Below, piece after piece: positions 1-5,662 of a DNA stretch of 6,426 nucleotides; within the stretch, counting starts at the first letter, position 1; every line of letters begins with the position of its first letter. The notes under the pieces were generated by a model. That model was not told the origin of the DNA, did not search any database, and saw only the letters and a list, made by a program, of their open reading frames with translations. The stretch covers positions 1-6,426 of the forward strand of contig CAMCOB010000079.1 of the NCBI GenBank assembly GCA_945876305.1, in the 5' to 3' direction. Both the position numbers and the translations under genes were made by a program. This DNA is from Bifidobacterium breve (GTDB lineage Bacteria; Actinomycetota; Thermoleophilia; Miltoncostaeales; Miltoncostaeaceae).

Positions 1-255
1 CGTGACCTCTCAAACTGTGGTGAGGTTCTTGTGGGTGGTCGGCGGGTTCCGATCATCGGCACTGTCTCGATGGACCTCATCACCGTGGATCTTGGTCCAG
101 AGGCCACCGAGCGCGGCGGGGAGGAGGTGGTGATCATCGGCTCGCAGGGGCGCGAGCGGATCACCGCCGATGAGATCGCACGCCTGCGGGGGACCATTCC
201 GTACGAGGTGACATGCGCCGTGAGCCCGCGCGTGGCGCGGGTCCACGTCGGGTGA
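1..255 (+). CDS. alr: Alanine racemase, C-terminal end (partial at the window edge)
   Basis: This is the last 84 residues of a PLP-dependent alanine racemase, which interconverts L- and D-alanine in the cytoplasm and supplies D-Ala for peptidoglycan. The reading frame is open from base 1 and stops with TGA at 253-255. The visible part matches the C-terminal beta-domain of the family: a GEVLVGGRRVPIIG segment, then GTVSMD, which corresponds to the conserved (C/S)MD motif at the active-site entrance. It ends with a GTIPYEVTCAVSPRVARV segment like the usual family C-terminus. The PLP lysine and catalytic tyrosine lie upstream, outside the window. The stop overlaps the probable GTG start of the next gene by four bases (GTGA), implying co-transcription and translational coupling. 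The family call is firm from motif recognition. Confidence 0.93.
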   Translation, partial: RDLSNCGEVLVGGRRVPIIGTVSMDLITVDLGPEATERGGEEVVIIGSQGRERITADEIARLRGTIPYEVTCAVSPRVARVHVG

Positions 256-1679
256 GCGCAGCACCCCCGGCCGCCCTCGCCCTGCGCGATCCTCTCGCGT
301 CGCTTCCGGAGCCTGCGTGGCTCGTGGGGGGCTGCGTACGCGACGCCCTGCTCGGACGGCCGGTGGCAGATGTGGACGTCATCACCTCAGGCGACCCCGC
401 GGTGGCCGCCAAGGCGCTCTCCCGGGCCCATGGTGCAAGCAGGTTTGAGTTGTCGCGGGACTTCGGTGCATGGAGGCTCACAGGTGGCACCCTGCCGTGG
501 CAGGTGGACATCATGCCGATGCTCGGGGAGACGCTCGACGAGGATCTGCGCCGGCGGGACTTCACGGTGAATGCCCTTGCGCTCCCGGTGTCCGGTGATC
601 CCGTGATTGTCGATCATCACAGGGGCATGGATGACCTGAGCCAGCGACGCCTCGTGCTGGTGGCGCCCGCGGCGCTTACCGACGACCCGGTGCGCGTCAT
701 CCGGCTCGCGCGCCTGGCTGATTCGCTCGGCTTCACGGTTGACCCAGATGCCCGCGCCGCCGCTCATCACGCCGCCGCCGGGCTGCTGAGTGCACCCGGG
801 GAGCGCGTGATCGAGGAGTTCTCGCGCATCATGCGTGCCGACGACCCAGTGGCCGCTGTCGCCGCACTTGATGACGTGGGGGGGCTCACCGCCCTCATTC
901 CGGAACTCGGCGACTGCCGGGGAGTGGAGCAGAGCAGCTACCACCACCTTGATGTGCTGGGGCATACCTACGAGGTGCTGGGCAACGTGGCGCGGATTCA
1001 GCGCGATCCAGCAGAGGTGTTCCGCGGCAACGCCCCCATGGTGGCGGTCGCCCTTCGCACCCCGCTTGCCGACGGGTTCACGTGCGGCGATGCCCTGCGT
1101 ATCACTGCCCTTCTGCACGACATGGCCAAGGCACAGACCCGGGGCGTTACTGACGAAGGGCGGGTCACCTTCGTGTGGCATGACCGTGTGGGAGCCGATA
1201 TGGCCGATGCGCTCATGCGCCGGCTGCGTACATCCAACCGCCTACGGGAGTTCGTCGTGCACGGCGTACGCCAGCATCTGGTGCTGGGATTCCTCGTACA
1301 TCGACAGCCGCTGTCGCTGGTGCAGTACGACCGGTATCTGCGGCGCGTGGCACCCGATCCCATCGAGGCCATCGTGCTGTCAGTGGCCGACCGGCTGGCC
1401 ACCGATGGGCCCCGCACCACTCCCACCCAGATCACCCGGCACCTGGCGCTGGCACGAGACATGCTCGCGGCCCACGCCCGCATCGACGAGATGGAGCCCG
1501 TCCGGTCGGCCATCGACGGTGCAAAGTTGGCCGAGTTGCTCGAGCGCCGCCCCGGCCCGTGGGTGGCCGAACTGCTTATTGCCATTCGTGAGGAGCGGCT
1601 GATGGGGCGCCTCGGCGATGCCGTGGCGACCGAGCGATTCGCCCGCGCCTGGAATGCCGCCAGCCCCGGCGCGCCGTAG
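252..1679 (+). CDS. cca: CCA tRNA nucleotidyltransferase with HD domain
   Basis: A class II nucleotidyltransferase of the CCA-adding/poly(A) polymerase family, predicted to add or repair the 3' CCA of tRNAs in the cytoplasm. Numbering from the GTG at 252 (475 aa), the head motif GGCVRD is at 26-31 and the metal-binding D-x-D pair at D40/D42. RRRDFTVNA has its Asp at 103, and the nucleotide-selecting motif D reads DDPVR at 144-148; DDxxR, rather than EDxxR, is common in Actinobacteria. An ERVIEEFSRIM segment follows. A C-terminal HD phosphohydrolase-type domain begins near YHHLDVLGHT and has its HD pair at H289/D290. The GTG start is preferred because it gives a GTGA overlap with alr and removes a low-complexity Arg-rich extension. 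An in-frame ATG at 213 is the alternative (488 aa), but its purine-rich GAGGTG sits only two bases away. Separating CCA-adding from poly(A) polymerase activity by sequence is uncertain, but Actinobacteria normally carry the former. Confidence 0.9.
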   Translation: MSAAPPAALALRDPLASLPEPAWLVGGCVRDALLGRPVADVDVITSGDPAVAAKALSRAHGASRFELSRDFGAWRLTGGTLPWQVDIMPMLGETLDEDLRRRDFTVNALALPVSGDPVIVDHHRGMDDLSQRRLVLVAPAALTDDPVRVIRLARLADSLGFTVDPDARAAAHHAAAGLLSAPGERVIEEFSRIMRADDPVAAVAALDDVGGLTALIPELGDCRGVEQSSYHHLDVLGHTYEVLGNVARIQRDPAEVFRGNAPMVAVALRTPLADGFTCGDALRITALLHDMAKAQTRGVTDEGRVTFVWHDRVGADMADALMRRLRTSNRLREFVVHGVRQHLVLGFLVHRQPLSLVQYDRYLRRVAPDPIEAIVLSVADRLATDGPRTTPTQITRHLALARDMLAAHARIDEMEPVRSAIDGAKLAELLERRPGPWVAELLIAIREERLMGRLGDAVATERFARAWNAASPGAP

Positions 1680-1706
1680 TCAACGAAGTCCGACCGACCC
1701 GCGGTC

Positions 1707-1712
1707 TAGAGT
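1707..1712 (+). promoter_or_regulatory. Candidate -10 box (TAGAGT) for a leaderless adenosyltransferase mRNA
   Basis: TAGAGT fits the actinobacterial TAnnnT -10 pattern and ends 10 bases before the ATG at 1723, so transcription would begin at or very near the start codon. No Shine-Dalgarno sequence at normal spacing precedes that ATG, and no convincing -35 is visible. The box lies in the loop of a small inverted repeat (CGCGG at 1700-1704, CCGCG at 1713-1717). The gap after cca is 43 bases, so an independent promoter is plausible. Inference from pattern and position only. Confidence 0.45.
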
Positions 1713-1722
1713 CCGCGCCGTT

Positions 1723-2298
1723 ATGGCAGTCCATCTCACACGCATCTACACCCGCACCGGCGACCAGGGCGACACGCGCCTTGGGGATATGAGCCTTGTG
1801 CGCAAGGACAACCTGCGCGTGGCAGCCTACGGCGAGGTGGACGAACTGAACGCCGTGCTCGGCGTGGTGCGCCTGCAGGAGCTCCCCGAGGGCTGGGACG
1901 AACGCCTGGGTCAGGTGCAGAACGATCTGTTCGACCTCGGCGCCGATCTTGCAGTGCCCATGACCGCCGAGGGGAGTCACCTGCGCATCGCCCCGGAGCG
2001 TGTGACCGGCCTCGAGACATGGTGCGACGAGGTCAACGACACGCTGGGGCCACTCGACAGCTTTGTGCTGCCGGGGGGCACGGCCGCGGCCGCGCACCTG
2101 CATGTGGCACGAACGGTATGCCGCCGCGCCGAGCGCGCCGTAGTGATGCTGGCCGACCACGAAGAGATCGGCGTCAACGTCATCGCCTACGTCAACCGCC
2201 TCTCAGACCTGTTCTTCATCCTTGCCCGTGGTTCGAACCACGCGGTGGGACGCCCGGACGTGCTGTGGGTGCCGGGCGGCGGGGCCCCCGCGGCCTAG
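1723..2298 (+). CDS. pduO: PduO-type ATP:cob(I)alamin adenosyltransferase
   Basis: Transfers the 5'-deoxyadenosyl group of ATP to cob(I)alamin, making adenosylcobalamin, the coenzyme of enzymes such as methylmalonyl-CoA mutase and class II ribonucleotide reductase. The 191-residue length is normal for the PduO family. The N-terminus has the ATP-binding signature YTRTGDQGDTRLGD (about 9-22), followed by RVAAYGEVDELNAVLG. The helix with the conserved RRAER active-site motif is at 134-138, after FVLPGG, and a VNRLSDLFFILAR helix lies near the end. The ATG at 1723 is chosen because the family N-terminus begins immediately before TRTGD; an in-frame ATG at 1618 would add 35 unrelated residues overlapping cca. 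A leaderless promoter is suggested just upstream. No cobalamin-dependent partner gene is in the window. The stop interlocks with that of lgt on the opposite strand. The pduO symbol denotes family type, not membership of a propanediol operon. Confidence 0.92.
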   Translation: MAVHLTRIYTRTGDQGDTRLGDMSLVRKDNLRVAAYGEVDELNAVLGVVRLQELPEGWDERLGQVQNDLFDLGADLAVPMTAEGSHLRIAPERVTGLETWCDEVNDTLGPLDSFVLPGGTAAAAHLHVARTVCRRAERAVVMLADHEEIGVNVIAYVNRLSDLFFILARGSNHAVGRPDVLWVPGGGAPAA

Positions 2299-3059
2299 GC
2301 TGGCGCGGGTGGTGGGCGGCCCTCGGCCGAGCCGCCCCGGATTCCGCGCCACACCAGCGGGATGCCGATAAGAATGAACACCACCGAGATGACTTGCGCA
2401 GTGGTCATTCCGGCGAATGTCACAGGGGTGGCACGCACGAACTCCACCAGCAGCCTTTCGACACCGGCCAGCACGAGGTAGAGCCCGAACAGCGACCATC
2501 CGGCCGTGAGGCGTCCGCGAAAACGCCACAGCACCCAGAAGACCACCAGCATGGCGATGCTCTCGTAGACGGGGGTGGGGTGAACGATTTCGGTGGTGGG
2601 CACGGTGCCGTCGGGGTACGACATCCCCCAGGGCAGGCTGGTGGCGCTGCCGTAGTCACCGTCTCCGGCCAACTGGCACCCGATGCGTCCGATCACATAC
2701 GCAAGGGCCAGCGGGGCCGCCACTGCATTGGCCATTACGCCCAGAGGAATGCGCTTCCAGATGGCAATAAGAATGACGCCGATCACGCCACCGGCGACCC
2801 CGCCGTACCAGACAAGCCCCGACCCTGTGAACAGACCCTCGCCGGGCTCTCCCCAGTGCTCCACGAGGTAATAGATGCGTGCACCCAGGAACCCGCCGAT
2901 GGCGGCGCCGACCACGATCTCGAGCGCGTTGGCCGGATCAAGGCCACGCTGGCGCAGGTCAATGGCCAGGAAGATGCCGGCGAGCACCACGGCGATGGCC
3001 GCCATGAGGCCGAACGAGTAGAATGTGAAAGGCCCGATGGAGCCTAAGGAAGGAAACAT
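2295..3059 (-). CDS. lgt: Prolipoprotein diacylglyceryl transferase
   Basis: Integral membrane enzyme that transfers diacylglycerol from phosphatidylglycerol to the lipobox cysteine of prolipoproteins, the first step of lipoprotein maturation. The 254-residue protein is mostly hydrophobic, with about seven likely membrane segments. The Lgt signature is GRIGCQLAGDGDYG, with R125 corresponding to the essential Arg143 of E. coli Lgt. Also present are HPTPVYES (H160-S167) and ERLLVEFVR (from E201). The E. coli His103 (HGG) position is occupied by Tyr85 (WYGG), a substitution I recall from many non-proteobacterial Lgts. The C-terminus is a short Gly/Pro-rich cytoplasmic-type tail. The ATG at 3059 sits seven bases after a TAGGCT -10-like box and has no Shine-Dalgarno sequence, suggesting a leaderless mRNA. 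It is separated by 39 bases from the NlpC/P60 gene upstream on the same strand, so read-through from that gene is also possible. Confidence 0.96.
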   Translation of the reverse strand: MFPSLGSIGPFTFYSFGLMAAIAVVLAGIFLAIDLRQRGLDPANALEIVVGAAIGGFLGARIYYLVEHWGEPGEGLFTGSGLVWYGGVAGGVIGVILIAIWKRIPLGVMANAVAAPLALAYVIGRIGCQLAGDGDYGSATSLPWGMSYPDGTVPTTEIVHPTPVYESIAMLVVFWVLWRFRGRLTAGWSLFGLYLVLAGVERLLVEFVRATPVTFAGMTTAQVISVVFILIGIPLVWRGIRGGSAEGRPPPAPA

Positions 3060-3066
3060 CGGGGTA

Positions 3067-3072
3067 AGCCTA
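3067..3072 (-). promoter_or_regulatory. lgt: Candidate -10 box (TAGGCT) for a leaderless lgt mRNA
   Basis: Read on the minus strand, TAGGCT matches the TAnnnT -10 pattern and ends seven bases before the lgt ATG, placing the expected transcription start at the start codon. There is no ribosome-binding site between them and no recognisable -35. The arrangement resembles that in front of the adenosyltransferase gene, which raises confidence slightly that both are real. Inference only. Confidence 0.45.
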
Positions 3073-3098
3073 CGTCAGCCGCAGGGGCGGGCGAGGGG

Positions 3099-4139
3099 CT
3101 ATGGGCGCACGACCCCGACGATGTCGCTGCGGCTCGACACGGGCGCCACGCGAACCACGTCGCCCGTGCGCGGGGCATGGACCATCATGCCGTCACCAAT
3201 GTAGATGCCCATGTGGCCGAGCCCATTAAGCATCACCAGATCTCCGGGTTGATACTGCCCGGGGGGGACCTGCGGGAATGCAGACCAAATGGCATACGTG
3301 TAGTGCGGAACGCTTTTACCGATCTGGGCGTATGCGTAACTGGCAAGCCCGGAGCAGTCGAAGCCCGACGGCGACGCGCCCCCCCATACATATGGGACGC
3401 CCTGATACTGCAAGGCGATACGTGCGGCCTCTGCGTTGCCGGCGCCATCGGGCAGTGGCCCGTCAAATGGTTTGTACCCACTTGATGCGGCTGCGAGTGC
3501 AGCGCCGCGCTGGCGCGCCGCCTCTTGGGCGATCGCGGCACGCAGGTCGGCCCGTGCGCTCTGAAGCACACTCTTTCGTTGGGCCAGGATGGCCTCAATG
3601 CGTGACTTCGCCGCAGCAGCGTTGGCCACCTCAACCTTGGCGGACTCGCGATCCTTGGTGAGTTGTACGCCGATGCGGACGGTGCGGTCGCGGAAGGTGC
3701 GCATGTTGCCCACCACATGGGCGTCCTCGGCGCCGGCACGCTGAATGGCATCCACCTGGCCCACGGCATCGGTGAGGCTGCCGCTTGAGACGAGCACCTC
3801 GACGAGCGACGGGTCGGGGTGGCGGTAGAGCGCATCCATGCGCTCGCTGAGGATGCGCTGCGAGATGTGCAGGTCGGCGGTCGCCTTCTTGAGCACACCC
3901 TCGTTCTTCGTGATGTCGGCCCGGATGTTGCCGAGCTTCCACCTCGCGCCGTTGTACTTCTCGGCTGCGACCCCGACCTGATGGCCAAATGCATCGAGCT
4001 TCGCCTGCAGGCGCTTGACGGCAGCCTTCTTCTCGCGCACCGTGTACGGGGCGCCCGACGTGATGGCGGGTACGCCAATGCCCGCCATCAGGGCGGTACC
4101 GGCAAGGATTGTGGCGAGAACGCGACGCGCTCGTGTCAT
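3099..4139 (-). CDS. Secreted NlpC/P60 peptidoglycan endopeptidase with N-terminal coiled coil
   Basis: A 346-residue exported cysteine peptidase predicted to cut stem peptides of peptidoglycan, similar in layout to RipA- or CwlO-type proteins. Residues 1-30 form a signal peptide: MTRARR, a hydrophobic stretch, then cleavage near TSGA/PY. Residues about 34-215 are Lys/Arg/Glu/Ala-rich and helical, probably a coiled coil of the kind that keeps such hydrolases autoinhibited or bridges them to a partner. It includes the MDALYRHPDPSLVEVLVSS-type segment typical of the class. The NlpC/P60 domain spans about 230-346, with the catalytic triad candidates Cys262 (FDCSG), His309 (GHMG) and His321 (VHAP) all present. 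The ATG at 4139 gives a clean signal peptide; in-frame GTG codons 18 and 36 bases further upstream are alternatives. It is divergent from the M23 peptidase gene, and the shared intergenic region carries a repeated motif. Function by family; the precise bond cleaved is unknown. Confidence 0.93.
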   Translation of the reverse strand: MTRARRVLATILAGTALMAGIGVPAITSGAPYTVREKKAAVKRLQAKLDAFGHQVGVAAEKYNGARWKLGNIRADITKNEGVLKKATADLHISQRILSERMDALYRHPDPSLVEVLVSSGSLTDAVGQVDAIQRAGAEDAHVVGNMRTFRDRTVRIGVQLTKDRESAKVEVANAAAAKSRIEAILAQRKSVLQSARADLRAAIAQEAARQRGAALAAASSGYKPFDGPLPDGAGNAEAARIALQYQGVPYVWGGASPSGFDCSGLASYAYAQIGKSVPHYTYAIWSAFPQVPPGQYQPGDLVMLNGLGHMGIYIGDGMMVHAPRTGDVVRVAPVSSRSDIVGVVRP

Positions 4140-4154
4140 GTGATTGGCCTGCTG

Positions 4155-4163
4155 CACGAATTG
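4155..4163 (+). repeat. Motif copy 1, CACGAATTG (one mismatch)
   Basis: A near-copy of the CACGAAATG motif, differing at one base. It lies 16 bases upstream of the NlpC/P60 ATG, 18 bases (start to start) from copy 2 and in the same orientation. On the minus strand it reads CAATTCGTG, and its GTG is an in-frame alternative start of the hydrolase gene. Confidence 0.5.
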
Positions 4164-4172
4164 CGACCCTTT

Positions 4173-4181
4173 CACGAAATG
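4173..4181 (+). repeat. Motif copy 2, CACGAAATG
   Basis: An exact copy of the nine-base motif, 34 bases upstream of the NlpC/P60 start. It faces copy 3 as an inverted repeat across about 41 bases containing the central palindromes. Read toward the NlpC/P60 gene it is CATTTCGTG, the same orientation that copy 3 has relative to the M23 gene. Confidence 0.6.
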
Positions 4182-4222
4182 GCACCCTCTAGGGAAATCC
4201 CGGTTGCACGTGACACATACGG

Positions 4223-4231
4223 CATTTCGTG
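4223..4231 (-). repeat. Motif copy 3, CATTTCGTG on the + strand
   Basis: An exact reverse complement of copy 2, ending 18 bases before the M23 ATG at 4250. Its terminal GTG (4229-4231) is an in-frame alternative start codon for the M23 peptidase. The position relative to its gene mirrors that of copies 1 and 2 relative to the NlpC/P60 gene, which suggests an operator or another start-proximal control element. Confidence 0.6.
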
Positions 4232-4249
4232 TTGATCCCGTCCGGAGCC

Positions 4250-5662
4250 ATGAGCACAATCCGGTACGTGAGGCGACGCGTGCCATGTGCATTTCGTGGG
4301 ATCGCCGCCGGGGCCTGCATTTTCGCCCTGGCGGCCGGATCCGCCTTTGGCGCGGGCACTTCCGACCCGAGCGCTCGTGGTATCGGTGCCATCGTGCCCG
4401 GCCGCAACCTCGCCATGGCCGCCGCTGGGCCGCATCACCCCACGCGATCGGCGACCGCAACCCCATCTGGTGCCGTTGCAGCAGGCGGCACCGTGTCGGT
4501 GAATGTGGGGGCAGGGCCAGGCGGATCGGGCGCGCTCGCCGAGGCCGAGGCCGACGCCTCGGGCGTGCGGCTGTTTGGCGGGCGGGTGGTGGTGAATGCG
4601 TTGCATGTGGGTATCCGGTCCGATGCCGGTGTCCAGGGCACCGAAGCCGGTGTAGTGGCCTGGTCTGCGGACATCACCGTGGATGGTCAGGACATCACTG
4701 AGCAGCCCGGGACGCCCGTTGACATTGCGGGCATCGGCACACTGACGTTGATGGAGCAGTTGGTGGATGGCGGAACGGTGACCGCCAACGCCCTGCGTGT
4801 GCAGATCACCGATCCTGCGTCGGGCCTCGCAGTGGGCACCGATGTGGTGCTCGGGCACGTGAAGGCCACGACCGGGGATCCCATTCCCGATTCGCCATCT
4901 CCTGACCCCGGGAGTGCACCGAGTGCCCCGGGAGCCGCCGGGCCCGCAGATGGTGCCGATGGGTCGCCTTCGGCAGACGGTCGCGCGCTCCCCATTGCCC
5001 CGGCTCCGTCGATGACCCCGGTACCCGGTGCGGCGTCGCCACTCACTCCGTCGTCGGGCCTCGGGCTGCCGCGCCAGGTCGCTCCGGGTGTGACGGTGGC
5101 ACCCACATCGGCGGGCTATGTCTTCCCGGTCGCGGGCGGCACGTCCAACGACTTCTCAGACGACTACGGAAACCCCCGTGCCGACACCGGGTGGCACCAG
5201 GGCAACGACATCTTTGGGTCAGCGGGTACCCCGCTGGTGGCCGTGGCCGATGGCACGTTGTCGAAGGTGGGGGTCAACCGCCTGGGTGGTAACCGCCTGT
5301 GGCTCACCGACGACCGTGGCACGGCCTATTACTACGCGCATCTCTCAGCGTTTTCACTCGCTGCCACCGAGGGGGCCCGGGTACAGGCTGGTGACGTCAT
5401 CGGGTTTATGGGCAACACGGGCAATGCCATCAGCACCCCACCACACCTGCACTTTGAGATGCACCCGGGGAATGGCGACAGCGTGAATCCATACCCGTAC
5501 TTGATGGCGTGGCTGCGTAACGCACCGGTTGCCCGGGCATTTACCGCTGCCACGGTGTCAGTGGGCCATGTGCCCGCCGCCGGTGCCACGCTTCTGGGTG
5601 CGGTCCCCATTGCCGAGGCCGTCACCGGCCCCGGCAATGGCACTGCAGTGGCCGTCCGCTAA
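4250..5662 (+). CDS. Secreted M23 family metallopeptidase with choice-of-anchor-P-like N-terminal domain
   Basis: A 470-residue exported zinc endopeptidase (LytM/lysostaphin type), predicted to cleave peptidoglycan cross-bridges or to activate another hydrolase. Residues 1-35 look like a signal peptide (RYVRRR, hydrophobic core, cleavage near AFGA). Residues about 85-205 are beta-rich (GVRLFGG near 105, a VNALHV segment, an IAGIGTLTLMEQ segment, then TANALRVQI). They follow the pattern of actinobacterial choice-of-anchor P proteins. A Pro/Ser/Gly/Ala-rich linker covers about 206-285. The M23 domain, about 288-420, has all expected zinc and active-site residues: H316 and D320 (HQGND), H364 (YAHL), and H399/H401 (HLHFE). 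About 45 further residues with no recognised domain end the protein. The ATG at 4250 is preferred; a GGAG lies only two bases before it, so GTG 4229 or TTG 4232 remain possible. It is divergent from the NlpC/P60 gene and its stop interlocks with that of the gene to the right. Confidence 0.92.
   Translation: MSTIRYVRRRVPCAFRGIAAGACIFALAAGSAFGAGTSDPSARGIGAIVPGRNLAMAAAGPHHPTRSATATPSGAVAAGGTVSVNVGAGPGGSGALAEAEADASGVRLFGGRVVVNALHVGIRSDAGVQGTEAGVVAWSADITVDGQDITEQPGTPVDIAGIGTLTLMEQLVDGGTVTANALRVQITDPASGLAVGTDVVLGHVKATTGDPIPDSPSPDPGSAPSAPGAAGPADGADGSPSADGRALPIAPAPSMTPVPGAASPLTPSSGLGLPRQVAPGVTVAPTSAGYVFPVAGGTSNDFSDDYGNPRADTGWHQGNDIFGSAGTPLVAVADGTLSKVGVNRLGGNRLWLTDDRGTAYYYAHLSAFSLAATEGARVQAGDVIGFMGNTGNAISTPPHLHFEMHPGNGDSVNPYPYLMAWLRNAPVARAFTAATVSVGHVPAAGATLLGAVPIAEAVTGPGNGTAVAVR
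4290..4298 (-). repeat. Motif copy 4, CATTTCGTG inside the M23 signal-peptide coding region
   Basis: A third exact occurrence of the nine-base motif, 67 bases from copy 3 and in the same orientation, inside the first codons of the M23 gene. It is read there in a different codon frame from the in-frame GTG copies. Coding constraint therefore does not obviously explain the match. Confidence 0.45.

Larger units (their letters stand above)
4140..4249. promoter_or_regulatory. Divergent promoter region between the two peptidoglycan hydrolase genes
   Basis: The only sizeable intergenic region in the window (110 bases), lying between the starts of the NlpC/P60 and M23 genes, so it must hold both promoters unless transcription enters from elsewhere. 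It contains three copies of a CACGAAATG-like motif (see separate entries). It also holds two abutting short inverted repeats, CCCTCTAGGG at 4185-4194 and GGGAAATCCC at 4192-4201, and a palindromic CACGTG at 4207-4212. Weak TAnnnT-like candidates flank the central CTAG on both strands (TAGGGA on +, TAGAGG on -), but neither is a good match, so I do not assign a -10. Promoter content is inferred from gene orientation. Confidence 0.6.

Noticed and set aside
387..1181. A 264-residue open frame on the - strand inside cca
   Set aside because: Antisense to strongly conserved nucleotidyltransferase and HD motifs. The composition is that of a codon shadow and no family is recognisable.
2279..2291. GC-rich inverted repeat GCGGGG/CCCCGC near the end of the adenosyltransferase gene as a terminator
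   Set aside because: The arms are separated by one base, so the loop must eat into the stem, and there is no U-tract on either side. It lies within Gly/Ala codons and is easily a composition effect.
2019..3047. A 342-residue open frame on the + strand opposite lgt
   Set aside because: It is a shadow of lgt in GC-rich DNA. Its translation is His/Arg/Gly-rich with no domain pattern, whereas the opposite strand encodes a clear Lgt.
4140..4249. A riboswitch (for example a ydaO-type c-di-AMP element, which often precedes hydrolase genes in Actinobacteria)
   Set aside because: The region is too short for that element in either direction if the promoters also lie within it, and I see none of its conserved core sequences.
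4250..4355. Tat signal from the RRR in the M23 N-terminus
   Set aside because: The arginines are not followed by the usual x-F-L-K context. An ordinary Sec-type signal explains the segment.
4140..4466. Extension of the NlpC/P60 frame upstream to an ATG at 4466
   Set aside because: The extra 109 residues are Arg/His/Cys-rich, overlap the M23 coding region, and would bury the signal peptide that begins at 4139.
5641..5650. Perfect ten-base palindrome CACTGCAGTG at the end of the M23 gene
   Set aside because: It lies inside coding sequence, the flanks do not extend the pairing and there is no U-tract. It is short enough to be chance.
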